A DNA stretch of 64,000 nucleotides, taken from the NCBI RefSeq assembly GCF_025024155.1, contig NW_026251743.1, forward strand, positions 62,001-126,000. The letters run 5' to 3'. The notes below the pieces were generated by a model. That model searched no databases, was not told where the DNA came from, and saw only the letters and a list, made by a program, of their open reading frames with translations. Source of the DNA: Gamsiella multidivaricata. Taxonomy: Eukaryota; Mortierellomycota; Mortierellomycetes; Mortierellales; Mortierellaceae. A program made the position numbers and the translations under genes. Positions 8,401-17,200 of the stretch are shown here, one piece after another. Position 1 is the first letter of the stretch; each line of letters begins with the position of its first letter.

Positions 8401-11203
8401 TCAAGTCCTTCTTGCCGAAAAGCCGTTTCTTGCCACGTTCCAGCCACAACTCCATGAACTGGTCATACAAGGCAACTCTAGTGACCATGGCTGTCGAGAG
8501 CTCTTGTCCTGGATCCACCAGGCGCGGCAGTACCTCCAATGACAGTGTCAGAAGGAACGGGTTCTTCACCAGATCCATCAGATTAGGAATCTTGCGAAGT
8601 GCTTCCAGGTAGTCCTTGGTCTGCCAGAGTGGTCTGTTTGCGAACACGTATTGCTTGATGTAATCGTGGATTTGGGCGGCAGAGAACGGTGCAATGACAG
8701 CTTCTTCAAAGAGCCTTGATGGACCGCTGTAATTCCGGTCAGTCGGTTGAAAGCGATCCCTGTAGTCTTTGGGAAGATACTCGGTACGGCAGCTGATCAC
8801 CATCTGTGCACGCCATTGTCCCTCCTGGTTCAGCCGATTGCTTGTATACAGGTTGTTCATTTGCTGACTCTCGTCATATCCATCACAGATCAAGATAAAC
8901 TCGCGATGGTCTTTCATCTCTCGGATCTGGGGCTCTGTAAAGTCATTCCTGCGCAAGTGTTTGGCGATCAGATCCTGTTCCGGCTTATCGATCGCAGGCA
9001 AGTTGATGTGCAGCGGAATTCGGCCATCCCCTTTCCTGTATCTGCTCCACATGACACATTCAAGTTCCCGGCTAAAGGTCGACTTGCCTGCTCCAGAGTC
9101 GCCCAGCAGCAATAACACCTGTCGATCACTGCTCAGAAACTCGTTGACTTTCTCCATCAGTGGGAACAACGCATCATCAAGTGCTTGTAGGCTAGCCTTG
9201 GCTTGAGGAGGAATGTACACAGCCTTGCCCCGTGTCTCCAGCCGTTTCGCTCTCAGCAGACGCAGGTCGTATTCAACGTCGGGTATATCCTGGACACGAT
9301 CGAGCAAGGATGGAGACGCCAGTGGGGGAGAGCAGACCTTCAGTGGATATGGGCTTGGACCTTCGCTCATACAGGCTCGATAAAGAACCTGTTTCTTTGC
9401 GTCGCCATTCTTTTGCAACTCCTGTAGTAAGGTGCGGGCGCGCGTATTTATGGTGCTGTCTGGCGAGTCGGTTAGCTGGATAAGGATTTTGAGAATCCAT
9501 TGCTTGACGCTGGCATGCTCGCCCCAATCCGCGTCATTCCTGTACAGCTCGCCTAGAAAATCGATAGCGCTTTGGCGGGTGCTGGCATCCCAGAACGGAT
9601 TGGTTGCAATTCCCCCAAGCCGTTGGCATAGTCCCCATTCAAAGGCAAAATCGCGCCGGCAAGGCGCTTCACAGATCAACGTCTTGAAGTCGGCGAGTCG
9701 ACCTTCTCGAAGCAAGGTGTCTATACCGCGTAATGCTGGATACCATGTACGTTTTTGGCTGAAGCTGAGGCCCTCCTTTAGACTCTCCATAAGATCTTGT
9801 CCACTCTCGACCAGTGAACTCACTCCTTCGTAACCGATTTTGGCCAGCTGGTACACTTCCCCTAATCCTCCCTGAAGTTGTCCCAGTCCATCAATAAAGC
9901 CGTTCAGATCCAGACCCTTGACTGCACTCACTAGTCCTGAAACGCCTTTCACCACTACGCGTGTGCGCCGTAGAACAGCCTGCATGGGCGTTTCATCATC
10001 TGGGACATACTGCAAGGCTTGATAGGCGTAGGCGGCTTGATACACCAAATAAGGGTCCGAGCTACCCTTTAATCCATCCAAATAGGCGACAAGAGGTGCA
10101 TGCAGTCGTTCGCGGTCCAGGTCCTTGACATGGCTATCGGCCATCGCATCCAGAACATGTGATACCGTCAGCGACAATTGGTAAAGATGATCGGTCGATT
10201 GCTGGTGAGTGTCCTGTAAGCGCGTGCTGAGGACTCCTAAGATCTTGACCAAATCATCCGCATGGAGGTAGCCTGGGGAAGCGCTTTGTATCATCTGTGC
10301 CAGCCCTTCAAGTAGATTGAAATCCAGCAAGGTGGATTGTCCAATACCATCGATAAAACTACCAAGCAGCTTCCGGTACTGGCCTTGGTCGAGAACAGGC
10401 GCTAGGTACACAACTTCAGTCACGGTGGCGGGTGCCTTGAGTTCATCATCGATGAATACCGCAATCAACTTTGTCGCCAACAAGCGTAATCGTTCCTGCT
10501 CATCTGCATCCTCTGCTTTGGCTTGTATCCAGGTGCGTTGGGTATTGTCGAGCGCTTCATCGATTTCTACGGCAGACAGAGATGACAGCGACGAGGCCCT
10601 AGATAGCAAGCTGAGGCAGTACACAAGCTGTGGAGTACTGGCGATGCGCTCATCCGATTTGGGTAAATCATATTTGGCCACAGGCTTTGCCACATTCTGA
10701 GGAAAAATCCCTGAAGGAATCTGTGCAATGTCGCGGTGATGAGGGCCACTCGAACCTGAAGGAGATGAGAGGCGAGACTTGGCTGAAAGAGAGACAGGGG
10801 AAACTAGTGCGCGATGGGTGGAGTTGGCCTTGTTGTTGCCGGGCCGAGAAGAGTCGGGTGATCGTTGGTCAATATCCTGGACATGTCCCCATTTCGCTGC
10901 CTTCTTGTAGCTGGTTTGTGCCATTGCGCTATACCCCAAGCTGTCCAACAGTTTTCCATGTTCGAGATAAGCATTAGCGATTCCATCACGCAAGGTTTGA
11001 TCCGCACCCGACTGTGGAGAGGCGAGAGCCTTTTTTGCGGCTCTTTTCGTCCGAGATAACGCAGCTTTTGCATCGCTGCAAAACTGCAGAGCAATTTCTG
11101 GATCATTGGCTTTGCGCGCGATCTCCAATTGGATATTAGCAACCTCTAGCTCCTTTTGTGGTGAGCAAGTGCTTCCTGATGATGAAAAAGTATAGCCAAG
11201 CAT
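5423..11203 (-). CDS. giant NACHT / pentapeptide / WD40 STAND receptor (NLR-type), copy 1
   Basis: A single 1926-residue frame, ATG at 11203, TAG at 5423-5425. Domain order: an N-terminal region of ~690 residues (Ala/Ser-rich and helical, no recognised effector domain); a NACHT NTPase with Walker A GDSGAGKS at residues 701-708, Walker B in ILICDGYDES near 770-778, and a CRTEYL motif further on; a helical arm; pentapeptide repeats (GADL/ANL units) at about 1134-1190; then a WD40 array of a degenerate first repeat, 13 regular 42-residue repeats and a degenerate last one (about 1195-1820); and a ~105-residue tail. By analogy with fungal STAND/NLR proteins it is probably a cytosolic ligand-triggered NTPase switch acting in self/non-self or pathogen sensing. 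The ligand and output are unknown. It is almost identical to the copy at 14207-19882 up to about residue 1045. An upstream AG (TACCAG) followed in frame by four codons means an upstream coding exon cannot be excluded. Confidence 0.92.
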   Translation of the reverse strand: MLGYTFSSSGSTCSPQKELEVANIQLEIARKANDPEIALQFCSDAKAALSRTKRAAKKALASPQSGADQTLRDGIANAYLEHGKLLDSLGYSAMAQTSYKKAAKWGHVQDIDQRSPDSSRPGNNKANSTHRALVSPVSLSAKSRLSSPSGSSGPHHRDIAQIPSGIFPQNVAKPVAKYDLPKSDERIASTPQLVYCLSLLSRASSLSSLSAVEIDEALDNTQRTWIQAKAEDADEQERLRLLATKLIAVFIDDELKAPATVTEVVYLAPVLDQGQYRKLLGSFIDGIGQSTLLDFNLLEGLAQMIQSASPGYLHADDLVKILGVLSTRLQDTHQQSTDHLYQLSLTVSHVLDAMADSHVKDLDRERLHAPLVAYLDGLKGSSDPYLVYQAAYAYQALQYVPDDETPMQAVLRRTRVVVKGVSGLVSAVKGLDLNGFIDGLGQLQGGLGEVYQLAKIGYEGVSSLVESGQDLMESLKEGLSFSQKRTWYPALRGIDTLLREGRLADFKTLICEAPCRRDFAFEWGLCQRLGGIATNPFWDASTRQSAIDFLGELYRNDADWGEHASVKQWILKILIQLTDSPDSTINTRARTLLQELQKNGDAKKQVLYRACMSEGPSPYPLKVCSPPLASPSLLDRVQDIPDVEYDLRLLRAKRLETRGKAVYIPPQAKASLQALDDALFPLMEKVNEFLSSDRQVLLLLGDSGAGKSTFSRELECVMWSRYRKGDGRIPLHINLPAIDKPEQDLIAKHLRRNDFTEPQIREMKDHREFILICDGYDESQQMNNLYTSNRLNQEGQWRAQMVISCRTEYLPKDYRDRFQPTDRNYSGPSRLFEEAVIAPFSAAQIHDYIKQYVFANRPLWQTKDYLEALRKIPNLMDLVKNPFLLTLSLEVLPRLVDPGQELSTAMVTRVALYDQFMELWLERGKKRLFGKKDLSRQEKKAFERLADEGFTKNGITFMKDLAAAIYKNQAGNPVVEYSHKQDQETWKGKFFNRDDENQLLLEACPLIRNGNQYRFIHRSLLEYSITRAIFEPQEVRKNLGGAHTPIRRGSAASIWSFEDREATEEASIGIQQPLVDHPLAWRSFMREPSILQFLAERVHQEPVFKQQLLAMIEHSKADKEVRKAAANAITILIRAGIRFNGADLKGIQIPGADLSYGQFDSAQLQGADLRKANLRGIWLHQANLSSAQMAGVQFGEWPYLKEDDTVQSCVYSPDGNSCAVGIYDGTISVYDTTTWTKTHTFNGHTDKVRSVVFSPNGQQIASCSSDKTVRLWDAQTGAPAPILTGHTDCVWGVAYSPSGQQIASCSDDNTVRLWNVQTGVPGLILAGHNDSVNSVAYSPSGQQIASCSNDNTVRLWDAQTGAPGPILSGHTDCVLGVAYSPRGQQIASCGFDKTVRLWDAQTGAPGLTLTDHTDIVNSVAYSPNGQQIASCSEDKTVRLWDVQTGAPGPTLTGHTSWVLGVSYSPSGQQIASCGEDKTVRLWDVQTGAPGPILSGHAGWVYRVACSPSGRQVASCGEDKTVRLWDVQTGTPGPILSGHTGWVLGMAYSPSGQQIASCGFDMTVRLWDAQTGTPGSILSGHTGFVRGVVYSPSGQQIASCSDDNTVRLWDAQTGAPGLTLTGHTESVWGVEYSPSGQQVASCSSDNTVRLWDVQTGVPDPILSGHTDIVNSVAYSPNGQQIASCSDDKTVRLWDAQIDAPGPILTGHTDSVSIVAYSPSGQQIASCSRDQTVRLWDAQTGTPGPILSGHTDDVNSVAYSPSGQQIASCSSDKTVRLWDVNSGQCLAIVEGFQELVTSIAWSTIPNGLYFVTGSYDMSVRMWRATEEEDHFQVRLHWSSMDGRLVVSNASIQDAQGLNRINMRLLEQRGAVGKPIPPSFREASRKLISMASVASKLKLPSNHDTLNTILTTDSPTVQSAKPVDSVDVT
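5846..7483 (-). repeat. 126-bp tandem repeats encoding 13 regular WD40 units (copy 1)
   Basis: Thirteen in-register 126-base repeats each encode a 42-residue unit with the frame GH...V..V.YSP.GQQ.ASC..D.TVRLWD. The backbone is nearly invariant. Variation is concentrated just after the GH (for example TDCVWG, TDIVNS, AGWVYR, TGFVRG) and at the two residues after SC (SD, GE, GF, SR). With the degenerate units on either side they would make about two seven-bladed propellers. Confidence 0.93.
7630..7805 (-). other. pentapeptide-repeat segment of NLR copy 1
   Basis: Encodes consecutive A(D/N)Lxx-type pentapeptides, including GADLKG, GADLSY, GADLRK, ANLRG and ANLSS, between the post-NACHT helical arm and the WD40 array. 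Such repeats fold as a right-handed beta helix. Here it is probably a rigid spacer or an additional binding surface. It is almost unchanged between the two copies, unlike the WD40 array next to it. Confidence 0.8.
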
Positions 11204-11473
11204 GCCACTCCTCTCCTGGTATTATAGAGTAGATGGTGACGATGTTAGTGACCTTGCCGCCAATTAATAGTTTTGTGCGAGTAGTTTGCGTACGTGCTTA
11301 CACTTGACAGACGCTGCAGTAACGCAATGGTACACGATAAGATGCAACGAGCTGGGAGACTGCAGACGTAGTGGCAGTAGGCCGGTCTATCTTCAAATAA
11401 ATCGATTAGTATCCATAGCAGCTGTCTGAACTTTATCATATGTAGCTACTCTGCGCAAGTAATAGTGCATCAC
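11204..11473 (-). promoter_or_regulatory. immediate upstream region of NLR copy 1
   Basis: These ~270 bp directly precede the ATG. The first ~190 bp differ strongly from the corresponding stretch before copy 2, although both flanks are near identical, so the two receptors may be expressed differently. A splice-acceptor-like AG lies just before the ATG in both copies and keeps frame. It therefore could be the end of an intron rather than a plain promoter. Confidence 0.4.
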
Positions 11474-11855
11474 CTTGGAAGTGTTTACTCGACTCTTGTA
11501 TCCTTTGACTGGATGCCGACGTAGTCCAGAAGGTTTGTTCTCTTTGTGTCCTGTAGCAACGATACCAAATGCCTTTAATGAATCATGACGGATTAATAAC
11601 CATTACACACGCCTGTAGCCTACCCTTGAGTGACAAGAAACAATGCCTCACCTCAATACGAGTCTGCTTCTGGCTTCCTTTCGCTGGCTGAGGAGATGGT
11701 CCGTCCTTGTGCAGTGTTTTCTGCTCCAATTCTTTGTTCAAGAATGTCCGCGCACGAATGAGGTGGTCGAGTGAAGCGATATGTGTCCTCTTGTCACTTC
11801 TAGCAGAGGTGCCTGTTATGATGCAAGAAGGGGTTAATATCCATTGCACATTCAT
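11474..11855 (-). other. conserved putative exon pair upstream of NLR copy 1
   Basis: On the minus strand an ATG at 11855 opens a frame reading into RTHIASLDHLIRARTF and ending AKGSQKQTRIE at a GTGAGG donor (exon end 11652). An AG at TGCTACAG then allows a second exon, 11550-11474, continuing in phase as DTKRTNLLDYVGIQ to a TAA at 11485-11487. The block recurs essentially unchanged at 20133-20514. An acceptor-like ATAACAG inside the first frame means it could also be an internal exon starting near 11814. It could be a small gene of its own, an upstream exon of the NLR (the donor phase fits the AG just before the NLR ATG), or a spliced leader. I cannot choose between these. Confidence 0.35.
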
Positions 11856-12019
11856 GGCTGTTCTTTCGACATTCGCACACCCTTGTCCCAGCTATTCTAG
11901 CATTAGCATTCCTGAGTCGACTCTAATGGTTCAGGCACAGGCAGGAAAGGGGTCTCTGCAGATAAACAGTGTTTTTGTTACCAATAAGTTGCCGCCGGAC
12001 TGCGCTTGTTGAGATTGAG

Positions 12020-12240
12020 CAGAGACGTACAAGAGACAGAGAAGTACAAGAGACAGAGAAGAGAGAGGAAAGATGAGAAAGATTAAGGACAGTTCCTGAT
12101 AGATTGAGGGAGGGTGTAGCTGGGAAGAAAGGAAAACGGAAAGAGCGGAAAGAGGAGGAAAGAGAGCGCAGACATAAATAGTGAGCGTTTCGAGGCACAT
12201 CCATCGTTGTTGTATTAGACTATTAGCAAAACAGATTCAT
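12020..12240. promoter_or_regulatory. purine/pyrimidine-rich divergent spacer between NLR copy 1 and transposase remnant
   Basis: An AG-rich plus strand (CT-rich on the minus strand) of about 170 bases resembles the CT-rich leaders of other genes here, read leftwards. It is therefore a plausible start region for the NLR-side transcript. The tract differs in length and sequence from its counterpart at 20680-20830. Confidence 0.4.
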
Positions 12241-12300
12241 GCTTTCATGCCCCAGCCCTCGTGTAACGCAGAATGGGCTCTCATCAAACGATACTAGTCT

Positions 12301-13865
12301 ATGGTCACAGCTCCAGCCCATAAACGACCCGATGTCAAACGCTCTGACCCTGATACCTCGGCTTCCAAATCACACAAATCCCAAACGAAATATACGCTTT
12401 GTGATAAGATGCAGTCCATCTCAAAAATATCACGCAGGGGGAGAACGCAATCTAGATGCCTCCCATGTCGTTCTCTCAAAAACGTTGAATATGCATCTCA
12501 GGACAGCTACCGATATGCTTGAAAAGGAAGACAGGATCCGTCAAGCAATGGCGATGCTGCCGCTTGTGGCAACAAGAACGATTGTATGCAACAGGCCAAG
12601 ACCAATGGCGGTTGTGGAAGAGGCTGTTCACACCTGCTGTGGTGATGTGAAAGATTCTTTTCGTCCTGAGCATAAGCCAGAGCCGATTGCCTTTTCAAAT
12701 GGTTGGGTCCAAAAGTTCAAAAGACAGAGAGCGCTCAAGAAATACATCGGCCATGGTGAAAGCGGATCGGCCAACATGGATCTCTACAGGACTCAAGTTG
12801 GACAGATCCAAATGTCGCTCGAGGGCTTTGACCCTGATAATATCTATAATTGCGATGAGACGGGTCTCTTTCTGAAGGCTGTGCTCAACAACTCTTGCTA
12901 CTGGCCTAATTCGTGGCAAGGAGACCCACTCGGGTTGCACTGTATCAGCGTTGTTGTGCAGTAATGCCACGGGTGCAGACAAACGCAACCTTTATGTCCT
13001 TTGTAAGTAATGCAGTATTGTTTGAGCAGTGTGATAGTGCAAACTCAAAGGATTTTTTGCTCACAAAGGTTTATAGGTTTACAGCCGAGCGGTTTGACTC
13101 AAGTAACATTGAAGGCTATCGTTGCCGAGGTCCTTTGCAGTTATCGCATTCGGAAAGGATCATCCACGGCTACAGTTTGAAATGGGAAACTCTGGACTCC
13201 TGATTGCATCCGCAATTGCTTTGTCCAAGTTCATATCCTCTCCGAGTACCAGAAAACTCGATCGTTAGGTCTAGGAGTTGAGACAAAGGCAGATCAAGTC
13301 ATTCATCTTCAAGAAGAGCTCAGGGAACGATATGTAGGGAATGAAGAAACTATCGCCGATCAGAAGAGCTTCTCCGTCCTGAACTATCTCAGCATGATCA
13401 ATAGGGAAGGGCCTTTACCAGGGATTGTCGAGGTCGCCCACGAGATAATGGGTCGCGAGCAATACAAGGGAACATTTCAGCAACTGAAGGAGAATGGCTT
13501 CGTGGATGATGACAACTCTGAAGACTCTGATAACGATACTTGGGCGACGACGACGAATCTGACCTGGATTAAGAAGACCCAAAGCCAGTTGTTAGTGACC
13601 AAGAGATCCAGGTAGTCGAAATCGCTCTCCACAACCGCACGGTTGAGAAGGGGGTTCCCATCGAGAGGCTTTCGTCAACACCTTCAATCCTCTACGCAGA
13701 AGAGGTCTGTTCTCAAGAATATATCTTCAAGACGCTGTAAACGAGTTTATATCTGGTGCTGTTGATGTGCAGGAAGCCCATTACAATGCTCTGTCGAAGA
13801 CTCGCCATCAGGTCGCTCTGGACGAGATGGATATGTTCGTTGATTGCCATAGGCTTGGGTTATAA
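12301..13865 (+). pseudogene. decayed Tigger/pogo-like (DDE_1, CENP-B-type) transposase, copy 1
   Basis: Fragments of one transposase follow each other in shifting frames. They are an N-terminal SQTKYTLCDKM segment, a central block with the family hallmark YNCDETGLF around nt 12840-12875, then (after a frame change near 12961) LLCSNATGADKRNLYVL, a C-terminal CIRNCF segment near 13205, and a last fragment ending ALDEMDMFVDCHRLGL at the TAA 13863-13865. These blocks match the layout of Tc1/mariner-superfamily Tigger/pogo elements. There is a 1-base insertion near 12422 relative to copy 2 and about 80 bp missing upstream, so this copy is more broken. No terminal inverted repeats or target-site duplication were identified. 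Alternatively some breaks are introns. Confidence 0.7.
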
Positions 13866-14206
13866 CATACATGAAACACCGGGTTCAATTGGACTGAATA
13901 AAAAGAGCCGACATCGAAAGATCAAAAGGCAACGTCGCTGGCTGCCACAAGCCAGTATCAGACTTCACATAACAGCCACACTTGCTGGTTTATATTAATA
14001 AAAATGAAGTGCATGACAGAAACCTTCATCTTGGTCCATCCTCCGAGTACATCCCCATTTCAAAGTACTACTAAATAACTATCGGATTATTACACGGTTA
14101 ATATATTGTGCCTATGGTGCCTATATTACATGATGTACGGAATGTTAGCTATTAATGCATGCTTTATAGAGCAAGATGATGCACTCATAACTGCATCACA
14201 TTCACC
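13866..14206. other. junction spacer between the two duplicated units
   Basis: About 340 bp with no gene. The first ~30 bases still match the right end of the right-hand unit. From about 14187 the sequence matches the region just before the copy-1 receptor stop. The remaining ~290 bp are unique AT-rich sequence and contain the recombination junction. Confidence 0.55.
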
Positions 14207-17200
14207 TCAAGCAAGCGAAGAGACAGTCGCAGAGTCGACCGGCTGTGCTGACTGTACAGTGGGAGAATCTGCAGTGAGAATGGTATCCAAAGTTTTGCGG
14301 TTTGACGGTAGCTTGAGTTTAGATGCCATGGACGCCATGCTGATAAGCTTCCTGCTTGCCTCGCGGAAACTCGGAGGTGGAATCGGCTTGCCCACAGCGC
14401 CGCGCTGCTCTAATAGCCGCATATTGATCCTGTTCAAGCCCTGCGCGTCTTGGATAGAGGCATTCGACACAACAAGTGCGCCTTGCATCGAACTCCAATG
14501 TAGACGCACCTGAAAGTGATCTTCCTCTTCTATGACTCTCCACATGCGAACAGACATATCTCCACAGCCGGTTACGAAACAGGGGCTATTGGGGGTCGTG
14601 TCCCAGGCGACGCTTGAGACTACTCCATGGAAACCCTCGACAATTGCCAAGCATTGACCCGAATTCGCATCCCACAACCGCACTGTCTTGTCGTCACTGC
14701 AGGAGGCAATCTGCCGGCCACTGGATGAGTACGCCACATTATTAACGTCGTCGGTATGGCCGCTTAAGATGAGACCGGGTGTGCCGGTCTGCGCGTCCCA
14801 TAGCCGCACCGTCTTGTCGCGACTGCAGGAGGCAATCTGCTGGCCACTGGGTGAATACGCCACGCCCCATACCCATTCGGTATGACCGTTTAGGATGGGG
14901 CCGGGTGCGCCGGTTTGCGCGTCCCACAGTCGCACCGTGTTGTCGCCACCGCAGGAAACAATCTGCTGGCCGCTGGGCGAATACGCCACGGTATTAACAT
15001 CCTCGGTATGGCCGGCTAGAATGGGACCAGGTGCGCCGGTTTGCGCGTCCCAGAGCCGCAACGTGTCGTCGTCACTGCAGGAGACAATCTGCTGGCCGCT
15101 GGGCGAATACGCCACGGTATTAACATTGTCAGTATGGCCGCTTAAGATGAGACCGGGCGCGCCGGTTTGCGCGTCCCACAGCCGCACCGTGTTGTCGCCA
15201 CTGCAGGAAGCAATCTGCTGGCCGCTGGGCGAATACGTCACGCCCCATACCCAATCGGTATGGCCGCTTAGGATGGGACCAGGTGTGCCGGTTTGCGCGT
15301 CCCACAGCCGCACCGTGTTATCGTCACTGCAGGAGACAATCTGCTGGCCGCTGGGGGAATACGATACGTTATTAACATCGTTGGTATGACCGCTTGAGAT
15401 AAATCCGAGTGTGCCGATTTGCGCGTCCCACAACCGTACCGTCATGTCCTCACTGCAGGAGGCAATCTGCTGACCACTGGGCGAATACGCTACGCTATTA
15501 ACATGGTCGGTATGGCCAGTTAGGATGGGACCGGGTGCGCCGGTTTGCGCGTTCCACAGCCGCACCGTCTTGTCCTCACTGCAGGAGGCAATCTGCTGGC
15601 CACTGGGTGAATACGCCAAGCCCAATATCCATTCGGCATGGCCGGCTAGGATGGGGCCGGATGCGCCGGTTTGCACGTCCCACAGCCGCACCGTCTTGTC
15701 GCTACTACAGGAGGCAATCTGCTGGCCGCTGGGTGAATACGCCACAGTCCATACGCAGTCGGTATGGCCGTTTAGGATGGGACCAGGTGCGCCGGTTTGC
15801 GCGTCCCACAGCCGCACCGTCATGTCGTCACCGCAGGAGGCAATCTGCTGGCCGCTGGGCGAATACGCCACACCCCATAAGCAATCGGTATGTCCGGTTA
15901 GGATGGGACCAGGTGCGCCGGTTTGCGCGTCCCATAGCCGTACCGTGTTGTCGCCACCGCAGGAGGCAATCTGTTGGCCGCTGGGTGAATACGCCACGCC
16001 ATAAACACTGTCGTTATGACCGGCTAGGATGAGATCGGGTACCCCGGTTTGCACGTTCCACAGCCGCACCGTGTTGTCGTCACTACAGGAGGCAATCTGT
16101 TGGCCGCTGGGCGAATACGCCACGCTATTAATATCCTCGGTATGGCCGCTTAAAATGTGGGTTTTTGTCCAAGTCGTGGTGTCATACACGCTGATCGTGC
16201 CATCTTGAACGCCCACGGCGAAGGTCTTCCTGTCCGGTGAATACACGCAGGAACTCAGAGCCTCGTCTTCTATGAGATACGGCCATTCGCCAAACTGTAC
16301 GCCTGCCATTTGCGCGCTGCTTAAATTGACCTGACGTAGCCAAATACCACGAAGATTGGCCTTTCTCAAGTCCGCCCCTTGTAGTTGAGCAGAATCGAAT
16401 TGGCCATAACTCAGGTCCGCCCCTGGAATCTGGATGCCCTTCAAATCCGCCCCGTTAAACCGTATCCCGGCTCTGACCAATATCGTGATCGCATTGGCGG
16501 CTGCAACGCGCCACTCCTTGTCGGTTTTCGAGTGTTCGATGAAGGCAAGCAGCTGTTTCTTGAATAAGGGCTCCTGTTGAACACGCTCTACCAGAAATTG
16601 CAGAACAGAAGGCTCGCTCATGAAATTCCTCCAGACCAATGGCGAGTTGGGCTCAACAGGTTGTCGCTCTTCGGCAGTGGCGGCCACATCCTCTAAACCG
16701 CCTTGGATCTCAAAGCTCCAAATGGAAGCTGCGCTCCCTCGGCGGATCGGGGTGTGTGCTCCACCCAAGTTCTTCCTGACCTCTTGCGGTTCAAATATTG
16801 CGCGCGTTATGCTGTATTCCAGCAACGATCGATGGATGAACCGGTATTGATTGCCGTTGCGGATCAGAGGACAGGCTTCCAGCAGGAGCTGGTTCTCGTC
16901 ATCTCGGTTGAAAAACTTTCCTTTCCATGTCTCTTGGTCTTGTTTGTGTGAATACTCCACCACCGGGTTTCCTGCCTGATTCTTGTAGATCGCCGCTGCC
17001 AAATCCTTCATAAACGTGATACCGTTCTTCGTAAAGCCTTCATCCGCCAGCCTCTCGAAAGCTTTCTTCTCTTGACGGCTCAAGTCCTTCTTGCCGAAAA
17101 GCCGTTTCTTGCCACGTTCCAGCCACAACTCCATGAACTGGTCATACAAGGCAACTCTAGTGACCATGGCTGTCGAGAGCTCTTGTCCTGGATCCACCAG

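Larger units (their letters stand above)
5395..13895. repeat. tandem duplication unit, left copy (NLR + transposase remnant)
   Basis: The left copy of an ~8.5 kb segmental duplication whose partner is at about 14187-22615. Similarity begins just before the NLR stop codon (shared CATTCACCTCAAGCAA) and ends just after the transposase remnant (shared GCTTGGGTTATAAC). Some blocks are identical base for base where compared: about 8058-11100 within the receptor gene, 11400-11900, and 12430-13860. The WD40 array, the receptor promoter (11204-11395) and the 12010-12430 spacer have diverged. Confidence 0.9.
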
